Source: Francisellaceae bacterium
GTDB lineage: Bacteria > Pseudomonadota > Gammaproteobacteria > UBA6186 > Azoamicaceae
NCBI GenBank assembly: GCA_018703155.1
Contig: JABJGS010000019.1
Location: 1-36,503 of the forward strand
Length of the DNA: 36,503 nt
Reading direction: 5' to 3'
Part shown: positions 17,372-26,830 of the stretch, one piece after another
Position numbering within the stretch: position 1 is the first letter of the stretch
How the letters are laid out: every line of letters starts with the position of its first letter
Notes under the pieces: model-generated
Database searches by the model: none
What the model was told of the DNA's origin: nothing
The model's input: only the letters and a program-made list of their open reading frames with translations
Made by a program: the position numbers and the translations under genes

Positions 17372-18310
17372 CTACGTACACTGGGATGAAATATGTTGAT
17401 AAACTAGGTTATGCAGGCTCTTTGAATATGTGTCAGCAATCGGGGTAAAGTTTTTTGCAAGCTTACGGAGCCAAGTTATCTGCCTTTTAGCTAGTTGTCT
17501 TGTTGCTATTATCCCTCTATTTATGAGCTCATCATAACTATAAGTCCCTCCTAAATACTGCCACACTTGGCTATAACCCACCGCTCTAATTGCAGGTAAG
17601 TCGGCAAATTTATCTTTATTTTCATACAATGATTGCACCTCTTCAACAAAACCCAGGCTTAACATCTTATGAAATCTAGTTGCAATCCTTTTATGTAAGT
17701 CTTTTCTATCATCAGGATTAACCACTAGTGGGAGAACATTATAAGATGACAAAACACTATCTTTGGTTTTTATGTAATGCGCGCTAATCGGCTCTCCTGA
17801 ACTATAAAATACTTCAAGTGCTCTTTGAATTCTTTGCGGGTCATTAGGATGTATCCTGGCGCTAGCAATAGGATCTACTTGAGATAGAATCTCATGCACG
17901 TATTTCAAGCCTTTATCTTGCACCATTGCCTCGATTTCATCGCGGATCTGTTGGTTTGCCTCAGGTAAGTCATGCAAACCATTTAATAAAGAATTAAAGT
18001 ACATCATGGTGCCACCGACTAAAAGTGGTACTCTTCCTCTAGCTAGTGATTGCTGAATTTCATAACTAGCATCCTCACAAAACTTTCCAACAGAGTAAGT
18101 TTCATCTGGTCTTTTTATATCTATTAGCTTATGTGGGTATACTTTCAGCACAGAACGGTCTGGTTTAGAAGTACCAATATCCAAGCCTTTGTAAATCATT
18201 GCTGAATCAACGCTAATAATATCCACAGGATAGTTGTCTGCAATAGCCATAGCTAAATCAGTCTTTCCTGCTGCTGTTGGACCCAGTAAAATTATCACAT
18301 TATCTTTCAC
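17372..18310 (-). CDS. miaA: tRNA dimethylallyltransferase
   Basis: 312 residues; adds a dimethylallyl group to N6 of A37 in tRNAs that read UNN codons. The P-loop GPTAAGKTDLA, DIISVDSAMIYKGLDIGTSKP, the PHKLIDIKRPDETYSVGKF segment, VGGTMMYFNSLLNGL, and RAVGYSQVWQYLGG are all conserved. Length is normal. Gene order mutL-miaA-hfq is conserved; the 82-nt gap after mutL is AT-rich without a strong terminator. Confidence 0.98.
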   Translation of the reverse strand: MKDNVIILLGPTAAGKTDLAMAIADNYPVDIISVDSAMIYKGLDIGTSKPDRSVLKVYPHKLIDIKRPDETYSVGKFCEDASYEIQQSLARGRVPLLVGGTMMYFNSLLNGLHDLPEANQQIRDEIEAMVQDKGLKYVHEILSQVDPIASARIHPNDPQRIQRALEVFYSSGEPISAHYIKTKDSVLSSYNVLPLVVNPDDRKDLHKRIATRFHKMLSLGFVEEVQSLYENKDKFADLPAIRAVGYSQVWQYLGGTYSYDELINRGIIATRQLAKRQITWLRKLAKNFTPIADTYSKSLHNLVYQHISSQCT

Positions 18311-18392
18311 AATAAGACTCTCAAGTCATATAAGTTACCAATACAGTATAACGTATGAAAGTTTTCTTCAAATTTTTTTAAATGCAACTGCA

Positions 18393-20099
18393 CTATAACA
18401 TGCGTAATAACTCTGATTCAGAGAACGTGCGCACACTTGTGTTATTAGTTTTTGTTAGTAAATTTGCAATTTGTTCTGTTTCTAGATCTAAAAAAGTTAA
18501 GTGCTCTATGAATGATTTAAAAACCACCACTAAGTCCTCAGTATTACTATTTATCACCTTATGCATAATACTATTCAGTGCCACTGCAGATGAAATCCAA
18601 TCATAGTCTTGCAATATACTTGGTACTGTACGTAACAAAACTTCATGTTCAGAAATTCTATCTATACTAAATCCTAACAACATAAACATATCTGGTAATT
18701 TCTCAAAATGTTCTGCCATTTTAATACCAATATCGACTCGAGCAGGATTTAATAAATTTGTAGAGCAAAGCTTAGTGTGCTGTTTGATTTCTTCAAGACC
18801 CAATAGTTGAATATAGTTCCGCCAAGATCGTTCAACATGTATCAGCTGAATCCCATCACTAACCTTAATACAAGCTATCTTAGGACTGATTATTAACATA
18901 TTCTCTTCTTTTGCATATTCTTTGCTTAAAGCTATTCTATCATTTACGTTGTGCTGAATTAAATTGTTATAATTACTAGATAAATTTTTAGGCTTATAAA
19001 ATTTATTCTCATCCGTACTTACATTTGAAGCATAAGCGGTATTTATAGACCTTGGCTCTTCTTCATGTTGTACATGTTGGTTATTTTCATCAGATTCAGC
19101 CTCATGGACATGACCAGTTTCATCTAAATATTGTGCGATAACATCAGTTATGAAATTATGTATAACCCTGGATTCACGGAACCTAACTTCACTTTTTGTT
19201 GGATGAACATTTATATCTACAGCATTAGTATCCATGTGAAGATATAGACAATATACTGGATAACGTAGATCTGGATCATTAGATAAGAATGCTTGTCTAA
19301 TTGCATGTGTGATAACTTTATCTCGAATAATTCTACCATTCAGATAAAAAAACTGCCTATCAGCTTGAGGCCGGTCATATCTTGGCAACCCTAACCAACC
19401 TTTCAATATCATACCATTTTGCTCAACATTGATATGAGAGCAATTATCTAAGGTTTCTGTACCACAAAGTGTGCGCAACCGTAAACTTTGCCCATATACA
19501 TCCTTAGCTATTGGCAAATTTTTCATAAGTTTTGCATCTTTATATAAACGAAAATGCACATCGAAGTGACTAAGAGCTAGCTTCATAAACATTTGTTCTA
19601 TATTTATGTATTCAGTGTTTTCTGTACGTAAAAATTTACTTCGTACAGGTACGTTATAAAATAAGTCACTAACACAAACAGTGGTTCCGGTTTCATGTGC
19701 ACCAAGCTCAACCATAAGACTGTTATTTATCTTATATGCATTCTCCTGTTCTTTAGTTTTTGAAGTTATTGTAACTTTAGAAACTGAAACAATACTTGAC
19801 AATGCCTCACCTCGAAACCCTAAAGAAGTTATTGAGTACAGATCATTTGCATCTGTTATCTTACTTGTTGCATGTTGCATTAATGCTATAGGTAAATCTT
19901 CTTTTAAAATACCAGAGCCATTATCTACTATTTTTATTTGAGAAATACCACCTTTAACAATATATATATCTATTTTTTCAGCACCAGAGTCTATACTATT
20001 TTCAACTAATTCTTTTACTATCGACATTGGCCTTTCAATTACTTCGCCTGCAGCAATTTGATGCGCCACATGATCTGGAAGAACTTTTATTCTATTCAC
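18393..20099 (-). CDS. mutL: DNA mismatch repair protein MutL
   Basis: 568 residues. The GHKL ATPase domain shows VKELVENSIDSGA, IVDNGSGI, SLGFRGEALSSI and FYLNGRIIRDKVITHA; DINVHPTKSEVRF closes the N-terminal half. A variable linker (about 335-400) leads to the dimerisation domain. The DQHAx2Ex4E endonuclease motif is missing, as in gammaproteobacterial MutL that works with MutH. It starts with GTG that overlaps the amiB stop (GTGA), indicating coupled translation. Confidence 0.97.
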   Translation of the reverse strand: MNRIKVLPDHVAHQIAAGEVIERPMSIVKELVENSIDSGAEKIDIYIVKGGISQIKIVDNGSGILKEDLPIALMQHATSKITDANDLYSITSLGFRGEALSSIVSVSKVTITSKTKEQENAYKINNSLMVELGAHETGTTVCVSDLFYNVPVRSKFLRTENTEYINIEQMFMKLALSHFDVHFRLYKDAKLMKNLPIAKDVYGQSLRLRTLCGTETLDNCSHINVEQNGMILKGWLGLPRYDRPQADRQFFYLNGRIIRDKVITHAIRQAFLSNDPDLRYPVYCLYLHMDTNAVDINVHPTKSEVRFRESRVIHNFITDVIAQYLDETGHVHEAESDENNQHVQHEEEPRSINTAYASNVSTDENKFYKPKNLSSNYNNLIQHNVNDRIALSKEYAKEENMLIISPKIACIKVSDGIQLIHVERSWRNYIQLLGLEEIKQHTKLCSTNLLNPARVDIGIKMAEHFEKLPDMFMLLGFSIDRISEHEVLLRTVPSILQDYDWISSAVALNSIMHKVINSNTEDLVVVFKSFIEHLTFLDLETEQIANLLTKTNNTSVRTFSESELLRML

Positions 20100-21457
20100 C
20101 GCTTTACTACCTTTAATTTTTGTCCAATAATAATATTATTATGTTTCAATACATTTAATTGTTTTAACTCACTAAAACTCATATGGAATTTCTCAGCAAT
20201 CTTTAATAATGAATCCCCACTCTTTACTACATAAACCTTTGTAGTATCGTGGCGCATCATTTGAGCTTTCTGTACATGCTGAGGATGTTGACTGTAATAC
20301 TCTTTAATTCCTATTAAAATTTGAGAAGCTAATTTATCTTGATATGACGAAGTTCTCAACTTTTTCTCTGTACTTGGATTTGAAATGAAACCAGTTTCCA
20401 CTAATAATGAAGGGACATCTGGTGCTTTTAACACCAAAAACCCTGCTCGCTCAACATGCCCTTTGTGCAATTTAGTGACATTCTTCAAACTTCCTAAAAT
20501 AGTACTTGCTGCGTCAAAGCTAGCTTTTTTTGATGCAGTTTGGCTTAAATCTAGTAATACTGAAGCTAAAATATCACTTTTATTGTCAAGACGAACACCT
20601 CCTACTAAATCTGATCTATTTTCTTTTTCTGCCAACCATTTAGCCGCTTCTGAAGTTGAACCCTTCTCTGACAAGACAAACACAGAAGCTCCATGAGCAT
20701 TTTTATTCTTAAAAGCATCAGCATGAATGGAGATAAATAAATCAGCATGATGCAATCGTGCTCGCTCAAATCTATCTCTTAAACCGATATAGTAATCACC
20801 ACCGCGGGTAAGAATAGCTCTCATATTTGGCTCTTTATTTATTTTTGTCCTTAGTTTCTTACCAATAGCTAGCACAACATCTTTCTCTTTCGTACCTCGA
20901 GCTCCTATAGCACCAGGATCTTCACCTCCATGCCCACAATCTATAGCTACAACAAACTCACCTTTACTTACTACTATTTCTTGTGCTGCTTGTGGCCTAG
21001 GTGAACCATGCAAAAGTGCGTCGTCTGCATCTAGCTCAAATAATGATAAAATTGATTGCTTTTCTCTACTTTCAAGATCTAAAACCAATCTATTACCATA
21101 ATATTCATTTGGTTTTAGTAAAAATGCTTTAGGCTCAAGAGGCCCTTGTAATTCAAATACTAATCTTGTCGAATTATCTCCACGTTCACCAACACGAATT
21201 TTTTTTATCATCGTATTCTTTATATCGATATTATCTACTACTGATTTAGATATCTTTATATCTTGTATATCTATAACTATTCTATCTGGCTTAGATAATG
21301 TTAATAATTTATATTCAACTGTATTCTGTAGGTCTAAAACAACTCTGATACTACCTGGTGATGGCCATACCCTAATACTCTCAGCTATATTTTCTGCCCT
21401 AGCGCAATGCACTAAAACTAATATGCTACTCATTATCAATAAGTTTTTTAATTTCAT
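20096..21457 (-). CDS. amiB: N-acetylmuramoyl-L-alanine amidase AmiB-type (AMIN, amidase_3, LysM)
   Basis: About 453 residues, exported. The ATG at 21457 overlaps the tsaE stop as ATGA and gives a clean signal peptide (MKLKNLLIMSSILVLVHCARA); an in-frame start 30 nt upstream would bury it. An AMIN domain (about 25-130) is followed by the zinc-dependent amidase: VAIDCGHGGEDPGA (His176), LFISIHADAF, and LVETGFISN. A C-terminal LysM (VYVVKSGDSLLKIAEKF, about 408-453) binds peptidoglycan. The enzyme cleaves septal peptidoglycan for daughter-cell separation. Confidence 0.95.
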   Translation of the reverse strand: MKLKNLLIMSSILVLVHCARAENIAESIRVWPSPGSIRVVLDLQNTVEYKLLTLSKPDRIVIDIQDIKISKSVVDNIDIKNTMIKKIRVGERGDNSTRLVFELQGPLEPKAFLLKPNEYYGNRLVLDLESREKQSILSLFELDADDALLHGSPRPQAAQEIVVSKGEFVVAIDCGHGGEDPGAIGARGTKEKDVVLAIGKKLRTKINKEPNMRAILTRGGDYYIGLRDRFERARLHHADLFISIHADAFKNKNAHGASVFVLSEKGSTSEAAKWLAEKENRSDLVGGVRLDNKSDILASVLLDLSQTASKKASFDAASTILGSLKNVTKLHKGHVERAGFLVLKAPDVPSLLVETGFISNPSTEKKLRTSSYQDKLASQILIGIKEYYSQHPQHVQKAQMMRHDTTKVYVVKSGDSLLKIAEKFHMSFSELKQLNVLKHNNIIIGQKLKVVKR

Positions 21458-21909
21458 TGTAAAAATTTCAAGCCTTGTGGTGTACAAGCATTAATATGGA
21501 AAACTCTTAGCTCATCAATTAAATCTATTTCAACTTTCAGGTCTGGAGCAGATAAAACTCCACTTCCGCGTTCAGGCCATTCAATAATTAGGGCTGCACC
21601 AACATCAAAATAATCTTCAATGCCAATATAACTTAAATCATCAATACTAGAGATTCTGTACAAATCAAAGTGATGAATAATTCCAAAACCTAGCTCATAA
21701 CTTTCTACATAGGTATACGTTGGACTTTTAACTTTTCCTGTATAACCTAACTGAATCATTATTTTTTGTACTAAAGTTGTCTTGCCAGCACCCAGATCTC
21801 CTGACAAATAAATAATACCTTGTGTTTCCTGCAACCATTTAGCAATTCTACCAGCAACAACATCTAGCTTAGCCAAATCAGCCACCTCAATCTCTATTTT
21901 ATTAGCCAT
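21454..21909 (-). CDS. tsaE: TsaE, ATPase of the tRNA t6A37 modification complex
   Basis: About 151 residues from the ATG at 21909, which overlaps the nnr stop by eight bases; a TTG four codons upstream is less likely. The P-loop YLSGDLGAGKTTLVQ, SPTYTYVESYELG, HHFDLYRI and IIEWPERG motifs are all typical. With TsaB, TsaC and TsaD it makes threonylcarbamoyladenosine in tRNA. Fixed position between nnr and amiB. Confidence 0.96.
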   Translation of the reverse strand: MANKIEIEVADLAKLDVVAGRIAKWLQETQGIIYLSGDLGAGKTTLVQKIMIQLGYTGKVKSPTYTYVESYELGFGIIHHFDLYRISSIDDLSYIGIEDYFDVGAALIIEWPERGSGVLSAPDLKVEIDLIDELRVFHINACTPQGLKFLQ

Positions 21910-23392
21910 TACTACTACCAACTAAAAACCCTGCCATTTCATCAAGCAAATCTGAGGCTAATAACCCATTGCCTAATGTCTCATATTTAATTTCTCCAGC
22001 AACTGCATGCAAAACAGACCCTAGACATGCAGCTTTATAACCATCCATTCCTTGAGATAATAAACTACCTATAACCCCTGATAACAAGTCACCCATTCCT
22101 GCTGATGCCATACCAGCATTTCCATACGGACAAATAGAGAGCCTGTTTTTTGATGATGATATAAGTGTGCCAGCACCTTTTAATAGGGTGGTTGCATTAA
22201 ATTTTTTGGCTATTTCATTTACACAAGTAATTCTATCTTGATATAACTTTTCAATCGGACTTTGTAAAAGATAATGTGCTTCACCTAAATGTGGGGTAAG
22301 CACAACATCTTCTGGGGAAAAATGTAAATCTTTAAGATCTGCTAAAAAACATAATGCGTCAGCATCAATAACCATGGCTTTTTTCATCGATAAAACTGCA
22401 CTTAAACAGCCTCGAGCCCAATCATCTCTTCCCAAACCAGGACCAACAACTATTGCATCCATTCGGTATAATTGTTCTATTAAAATATTAAAATCGCTAA
22501 CAGCATAGCTAACAATCTCAGGTTGATTCAAAGGTATTAAATTAGCATGTTCAGGTGCAGTAAAAACATTAACTCGTCCTGCCCCCATCCTTAATGCGCC
22601 TTTTGCAGCAAGAAGTACTGACCCTAACATTGACTCATTCCCCCCTACAATAGCAACCTGGCCAACTTGATTTTTATGTACATTAGATAGTCTATATGGC
22701 CTAGTTTCTAAAACTTTATCAAAGGATAATAATCTAGCAAACTCTTTAATTCCTACAATATCTTTTACTGGGAGATTCAGATCACTTAAATGCAAATAAC
22801 CTATATAATTTTTAGCATCACCAGTCAAAAGTCCTACTTTATGTGCCAAAAGCGTCACTGTTGCATCAGCAACAATTGCATTATCTCTAGCAATACCAGT
22901 GTTTGCATCAAGTCCTGATGGCAGGTCTATTGAGCATACAGGCTTTGATAGCGTGTTTATTTTATTAATTAAATCATTATATTTAGCAGAAAGTGGTTTT
23001 GATAATCCTGTTCCAAAGATTGCATCAACAATTAAGTCACCTTTAAACTCATTGATAGTAGTAAATACTGAAACTTTACCACCGTTACCAACAAAGAGTT
23101 TATATGCTTTTAGCACATCAGCATTAGCATTAATTTTAGAAGTGTCTTCGACACTTATAACATTAACAGCATAAGATCCCATTAGCTGATTAGCTACAAG
23201 ATAACCATCTCCACCATTTTTACCATGGCCACACACAACCGTTACACTTTTAATTTTTGGCCAGTAATCTTTTATAAAATCACAACAAGCTGTTGCTGCA
23301 AATTTCATTAAATCAAAGTGAGTGCAACCTCTCTTTTTAATAATTGCATTCTCAAGCTCAATTAAACCCTTTTTATCAAAAACACTTTCCAT
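21902..23392 (-). CDS. nnr: Bifunctional NAD(P)H-hydrate repair enzyme
   Basis: 496 residues. The N-terminal half (1 to about 215) is the YjeF_N epimerase (VVCGHGKNGGDGYLVANQL, DAIFGTGLSKPL, SIDLPSGLDANTG); the C-terminal half is the ADP-dependent dehydratase (VAIVGGNESMLGSVLLAAKGAL, GPGLGRDDWARG, VIDADALCFL, LTPHLGEAH, NAGMASAGMGDLLSGVIG). It repairs hydrated NADH and NADPH. First gene of the long minus-strand block, with an extended -10 promoter at 23436-23444. Confidence 0.97.
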   Translation of the reverse strand: MESVFDKKGLIELENAIIKKRGCTHFDLMKFAATACCDFIKDYWPKIKSVTVVCGHGKNGGDGYLVANQLMGSYAVNVISVEDTSKINANADVLKAYKLFVGNGGKVSVFTTINEFKGDLIVDAIFGTGLSKPLSAKYNDLINKINTLSKPVCSIDLPSGLDANTGIARDNAIVADATVTLLAHKVGLLTGDAKNYIGYLHLSDLNLPVKDIVGIKEFARLLSFDKVLETRPYRLSNVHKNQVGQVAIVGGNESMLGSVLLAAKGALRMGAGRVNVFTAPEHANLIPLNQPEIVSYAVSDFNILIEQLYRMDAIVVGPGLGRDDWARGCLSAVLSMKKAMVIDADALCFLADLKDLHFSPEDVVLTPHLGEAHYLLQSPIEKLYQDRITCVNEIAKKFNATTLLKGAGTLISSSKNRLSICPYGNAGMASAGMGDLLSGVIGSLLSQGMDGYKAACLGSVLHAVAGEIKYETLGNGLLASDLLDEMAGFLVGSSNG

Positions 23393-23435
23393 AGTTATTT
23401 CTCTAAATATAAGAAGTCATCTTCTAACAATATAC

Positions 23436-23444
23436 ATTATACCA
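23436..23444 (-). promoter_or_regulatory. Extended -10 promoter upstream of nnr
   Basis: TGGTATAAT on the minus strand carries the TG of an extended -10 element and a perfect TATAAT, 43 nt before the nnr start. No good -35 is visible, as is common for extended -10 promoters. AGAAG/CTTCT in the leader (about 23410-23424) can form a small hairpin. Confidence 0.6.
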
Positions 23445-23479
23445 CTCTATTAAGATAACCTCTTATTTAGATAACTGTT

Positions 23480-24604
23480 TTATTTTAAACTATGACGCCT
23501 TCTGATTTTTTTACTTTTACTTACCTTCTCCTCTATCTCTACTTCCTCCTGCTCCAAAGTCAAAACTTGAGATTGAGTTGCTGCTGCGTGAACTCTTTCT
23601 GCTTCATGTCTGGCATTAACAACTCGAGCAGAAACACCAGTTTTATGTTTATGTTTTCTTTTAGGGTGAGCACCAACAACATCAGCTTCATCTTTTTTTC
23701 TAGATACTGAGTCTAAGCTAACAGTAGATGCAACTTCATTGTGCTTTCTTTTTTTGCCATCATCAGCAGCCTCATCTACCCTACTAGAGCCTGATCCACC
23801 AGCACCACCAAGTACAACTTCATTACTATTATCGGAATCAGGACTACCGCTATCATCTCTATATCCCATTCCTGTAGATTCAAAAGTAATTTTTGTAGCA
23901 TTAATTGTATACTCTGGTGTACCAGGAGCCATTGGAAAAAAAGGTCCAAAAGAAAATTCATCCATTCTAGAAACATTTGAGCCATCTATATAGTATACAG
24001 CCATGTCAGCACCAATATCTTTATCAAAACTGCATGTTTGCTGCATACGCCCAGCACCAGAAACTATAATTTTAAAATCAATCGCAATATCATTACGTAC
24101 TTTTAAAAGCTTTGTAAATGCTTCTCTACAGCCACGCTCATAGAAATTACCATCTATGCCAATATCTGTTCCCCCACCATACCAATGACCAGTATCCCCA
24201 CTTAATCCAGGCAATGATATATCCTTCACATGCCCACAAGTAGATAAAGTATTAATTATTTCAACAAGCCGTAAAGATGTCGGTTCTACAGACATAAGGC
24301 TTGCATCGGGGATAGGAATAGGTGAAGAAGAAGATGAAGAAGCACTTGAAGCTACAGTACCTACATCAGGCACCATTGTATCAGCATAGAAACTACTGCT
24401 TTCTACTGCACTATGAACGGTACTACTATTTTCTTCGGAATATGGCAAACCTAATATATTATGTTCATACCTTAAAATACTTAACCCATCATCCGTAACA
24501 GTAGGTTCATCTTCATCATAAAAATATGACTCCTCTTTTATTGCTACATCCACCTTAAGATTTTTTAGGTGATTTAAGAAATCACTGAAATATTCAAAGT
24601 TCAT
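23480..24604 (-). CDS. Orphan low-complexity protein with nuclear-localisation-like basic clusters
   Basis: About 374 residues; I chose the ATG at 24604, which has a strong GAAGGAAG site six bases ahead (an upstream frame start adds 17 residues). No family is recognised. The acidic N-terminus is followed by a Ser run (about 84-94) and a more structured middle (about 110-250: LSGDTGHWYGGGTDIGIDGNF, FKIIVSGAGRMQQTC, AVYYIDGSNVSRM). The C-terminal third is low-complexity with three basic clusters, KKRK (284-287), PKRKHKHK (314-321) and KKIRRR (365-370), which resemble eukaryotic nuclear-localisation signals, and an EQEEVEIEEK block (351-360) like the E-block of Dot/Icm effectors. An exported, nucleus-targeted effector is a reasonable inference, not a demonstration. 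It sits where other gammaproteobacteria often have a conserved gene next to nnr. Confidence 0.8.
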   Translation of the reverse strand: MNFEYFSDFLNHLKNLKVDVAIKEESYFYDEDEPTVTDDGLSILRYEHNILGLPYSEENSSTVHSAVESSSFYADTMVPDVGTVASSASSSSSSPIPIPDASLMSVEPTSLRLVEIINTLSTCGHVKDISLPGLSGDTGHWYGGGTDIGIDGNFYERGCREAFTKLLKVRNDIAIDFKIIVSGAGRMQQTCSFDKDIGADMAVYYIDGSNVSRMDEFSFGPFFPMAPGTPEYTINATKITFESTGMGYRDDSGSPDSDNSNEVVLGGAGGSGSSRVDEAADDGKKRKHNEVASTVSLDSVSRKKDEADVVGAHPKRKHKHKTGVSARVVNARHEAERVHAAATQSQVLTLEQEEVEIEEKVSKSKKIRRRHSLK

Positions 24605-24745
24605 AATTAACTTCCTTCTTAGATATTTTAATAGACTCATAATATTGGAACGCATTAAAGAGATAATGTGAAGCGGTTTATTAAAAGCACTTGCAATTAG
24701 TTAATTGACTGTGATGTTATATTTGCATTTGGTTGTAACTTTATT

Positions 24746-26752
24746 ATGCACTCTGAGCCTAGATTCCCTAACATTCTGCAAACAATGACTGTCAACTCGA
24801 TAACTCTGCGCAATCGTATCATAATGGGCTCAATGCACACAGGCCTTGAAGAGGAAAAGCATGGTTATAAGAAGCTTGCTAACTTTTATAGACTACGTGC
24901 CCGCGGTCGTGTTGGATTAATAGTTACCGGAGGAATTTCTCCAAATATCCGAGGTTGGCTTGCTCCCTTTGCATCACGATTAAGTTTTAAACACCATGAA
25001 AAAAATCATCAACTAATTACTAGTGCCGTTCATGAGGAAAATGGGCATATTGCCTTACAAATTTTACATGCAGGCCGCTACGGTTATCACCCTCTCAATG
25101 TTGCCCCATCTAAAATAAAAGCTCCAATTAGTCCTTTTACTCCAAGTAAATTATCAGAACGACAAATTAAGCTCACTATTAAAGATTTTGTTAACTGCGC
25201 TAAACTTGCTCAAAATTCTGGATATGATGGTGTTGAGGTAATGGGCTCAGAAGGCTATCTTATTAATCAATTCATTGTAGCTCGCACTAACAACCGCACT
25301 GATAAATGGGGCATGAGCTATGAAAATCGTATTAGGTTTCCAGTAGAAATTGTCCGTGGTATTAGGGAAGCTCTCGGTGATAAGTTTATCATAATGTATA
25401 GACTCTCCATGCTAGATTTAGTTGATAATGGTAGTACCTGGGAAGAAATAGTCATCCTTGCCAAAGCTATTGAAGCCGCTGGTGCTAGTATAGTCAACAC
25501 TGGTATTGGATGGCATGAGGCTAGGATCCCAACTATTGCCTCTAACGTACCTCATGGAGCATTTACCTGGATTACGGCTAAGCTCAAAAAAGAAATCAAT
25601 CTTCCATGTGTTACCTCAAATAGAATTAACTCTCCCATGCAAGCTGAGGAAATTTTGAAAAGTGGACAAGCTGATTTTATTTCTATGGCAAGACCATTTT
25701 TAGCTGATCCAAATTTTGTTCTGAAAGCTGAGCAACATCGTACAGATGAGATTAACACCTGCATTGGCTGCAACCAAGCTTGCCTTGATAATGTTTTTAA
25801 AAGAAAACGCGCCACATGCATGGTAAACCCATATGCATGCTTTGAAGAAGAGTATAAGATTGAAACAACATCATCTGTAAAAAATATCGCTGTAGTTGGT
25901 GCTGGCCCTGGAGGTCTAGCGTGCGCAATGACTCTAGCGCAACGTGGACATACTGTAACATTATTTGACCAACATGATAAAACTGGTGGTCAATTCAATT
26001 TAGCTAAAAGAATTCCAGGAAAAAGTGATTTCCAAAGCACCATCGACTATTTTACTCATCAACTAGAGTTACTCAACGTTAAAATCCAACTTAATACTAA
26101 GGTCACTATAGAAGATTTGCAGAACTTTGATGAAGTTATTTTAGCTACTGGTGTAAAACCTAGAATACCTGATATCCCAGGAATAGAACATGACAAAGTT
26201 TCATCTTATGTAGATGTAATCTCTGGAAAAGTACAAGTTGGAAACACAGTTGCAATAATTGGTGCCGGAGGTATCGGTTTTGATTGTGCTGAGTATTTAC
26301 TCGATAATGATCATGCTTTTTTTGAAGAATGGGGCATTGATTTATCACTAAAACGTCGCGGGGGCTTAGCCCAAGAAAATATTGTTCTACCCAAACGTAA
26401 TATATACCTACTACAACGTAAATCTGGCAAAGTTGGTAAAGGCCTGGGTAAAACTACTGGCTGGATCCATAGAGCTACAATGAAGAAATATGGTGTGCAA
26501 ATGCTATCTAATGTGAGCTATGAAAAAATAAATGATGCTGGGTTATATATACGATTAGGTGATTCCAAGCCACAACTTCTTACTGTAACTAATATAATTA
26601 TTTGTGCGGGCCAAGAACCATTGCAAGATCTGTTACAACCACTTATTGATCTTAAAATAAAATGTCATTTAATTGGTGGGGCAGATATAGCTGCTGAGCT
26701 TGATGCAGTACGAGCAATTAAGCAAGGTACCTTGTTAGGCTTAGATATTTAG
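24746..26752 (+). CDS. fadH: 2,4-dienoyl-CoA reductase (NADPH), FadH type
   Basis: 668 residues, close to E. coli FadH (about 672). The N-terminal FMN-binding TIM barrel shows IIMGSMHTGLEE, HAGRYGY, MGSEGYLINQF (Tyr171, matching the catalytic Tyr) and NTGIGWHEARIPT (His257). The 4Fe-4S cysteines are 339, 342, 346 and 358 (CIGCNQACLDN, then ATCMVNP). The C-terminal part binds FAD and NADPH (AVVGAGPGGLACAMTLAQRG, VAIIGAGGIGFDCAEYL). It reduces 2,4-dienoyl-CoA so that unsaturated fatty acids can enter beta-oxidation. Alone on the plus strand; other old-yellow-enzyme relatives share the fold, but the GSMHTGLEE/GYLINQF set favours FadH. Confidence 0.93.
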   Translation: MHSEPRFPNILQTMTVNSITLRNRIIMGSMHTGLEEEKHGYKKLANFYRLRARGRVGLIVTGGISPNIRGWLAPFASRLSFKHHEKNHQLITSAVHEENGHIALQILHAGRYGYHPLNVAPSKIKAPISPFTPSKLSERQIKLTIKDFVNCAKLAQNSGYDGVEVMGSEGYLINQFIVARTNNRTDKWGMSYENRIRFPVEIVRGIREALGDKFIIMYRLSMLDLVDNGSTWEEIVILAKAIEAAGASIVNTGIGWHEARIPTIASNVPHGAFTWITAKLKKEINLPCVTSNRINSPMQAEEILKSGQADFISMARPFLADPNFVLKAEQHRTDEINTCIGCNQACLDNVFKRKRATCMVNPYACFEEEYKIETTSSVKNIAVVGAGPGGLACAMTLAQRGHTVTLFDQHDKTGGQFNLAKRIPGKSDFQSTIDYFTHQLELLNVKIQLNTKVTIEDLQNFDEVILATGVKPRIPDIPGIEHDKVSSYVDVISGKVQVGNTVAIIGAGGIGFDCAEYLLDNDHAFFEEWGIDLSLKRRGGLAQENIVLPKRNIYLLQRKSGKVGKGLGKTTGWIHRATMKKYGVQMLSNVSYEKINDAGLYIRLGDSKPQLLTVTNIIICAGQEPLQDLLQPLIDLKIKCHLIGGADIAAELDAVRAIKQGTLLGLDI

Positions 26753-26760
26753 CTAATAAC

Positions 26761-26830
26761 ATGCTTAAAAGCTTGGAGCATGCTTGACTCGCTACTAAAG
26801 TAACGAGGTTGCGCATGCTTTTTGCTCAAC
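26761..26830 (-). repeat. Dispersed hairpin repeat, copy 2
   Basis: Same element as at 75-153 (57 of 61 core bases identical). On the minus strand, AGCATGC/GCATGCT forms the outer stem and CTCGTTACT/AGTAGCGAG the inner stem, with a single G.U pair. It lies between the converging fadH and NRPS-like genes, and 26795-26830 of it is translated as the last 11 residues and stop of the NRPS-like protein. Confidence 0.85.

Noticed and set aside
18393-20099. MutL as a truncated or damaged protein because the endonuclease motif is missing
   Set aside because: Loss of that motif is normal for gammaproteobacterial MutL that works with MutH, and the dimerisation domain is complete.
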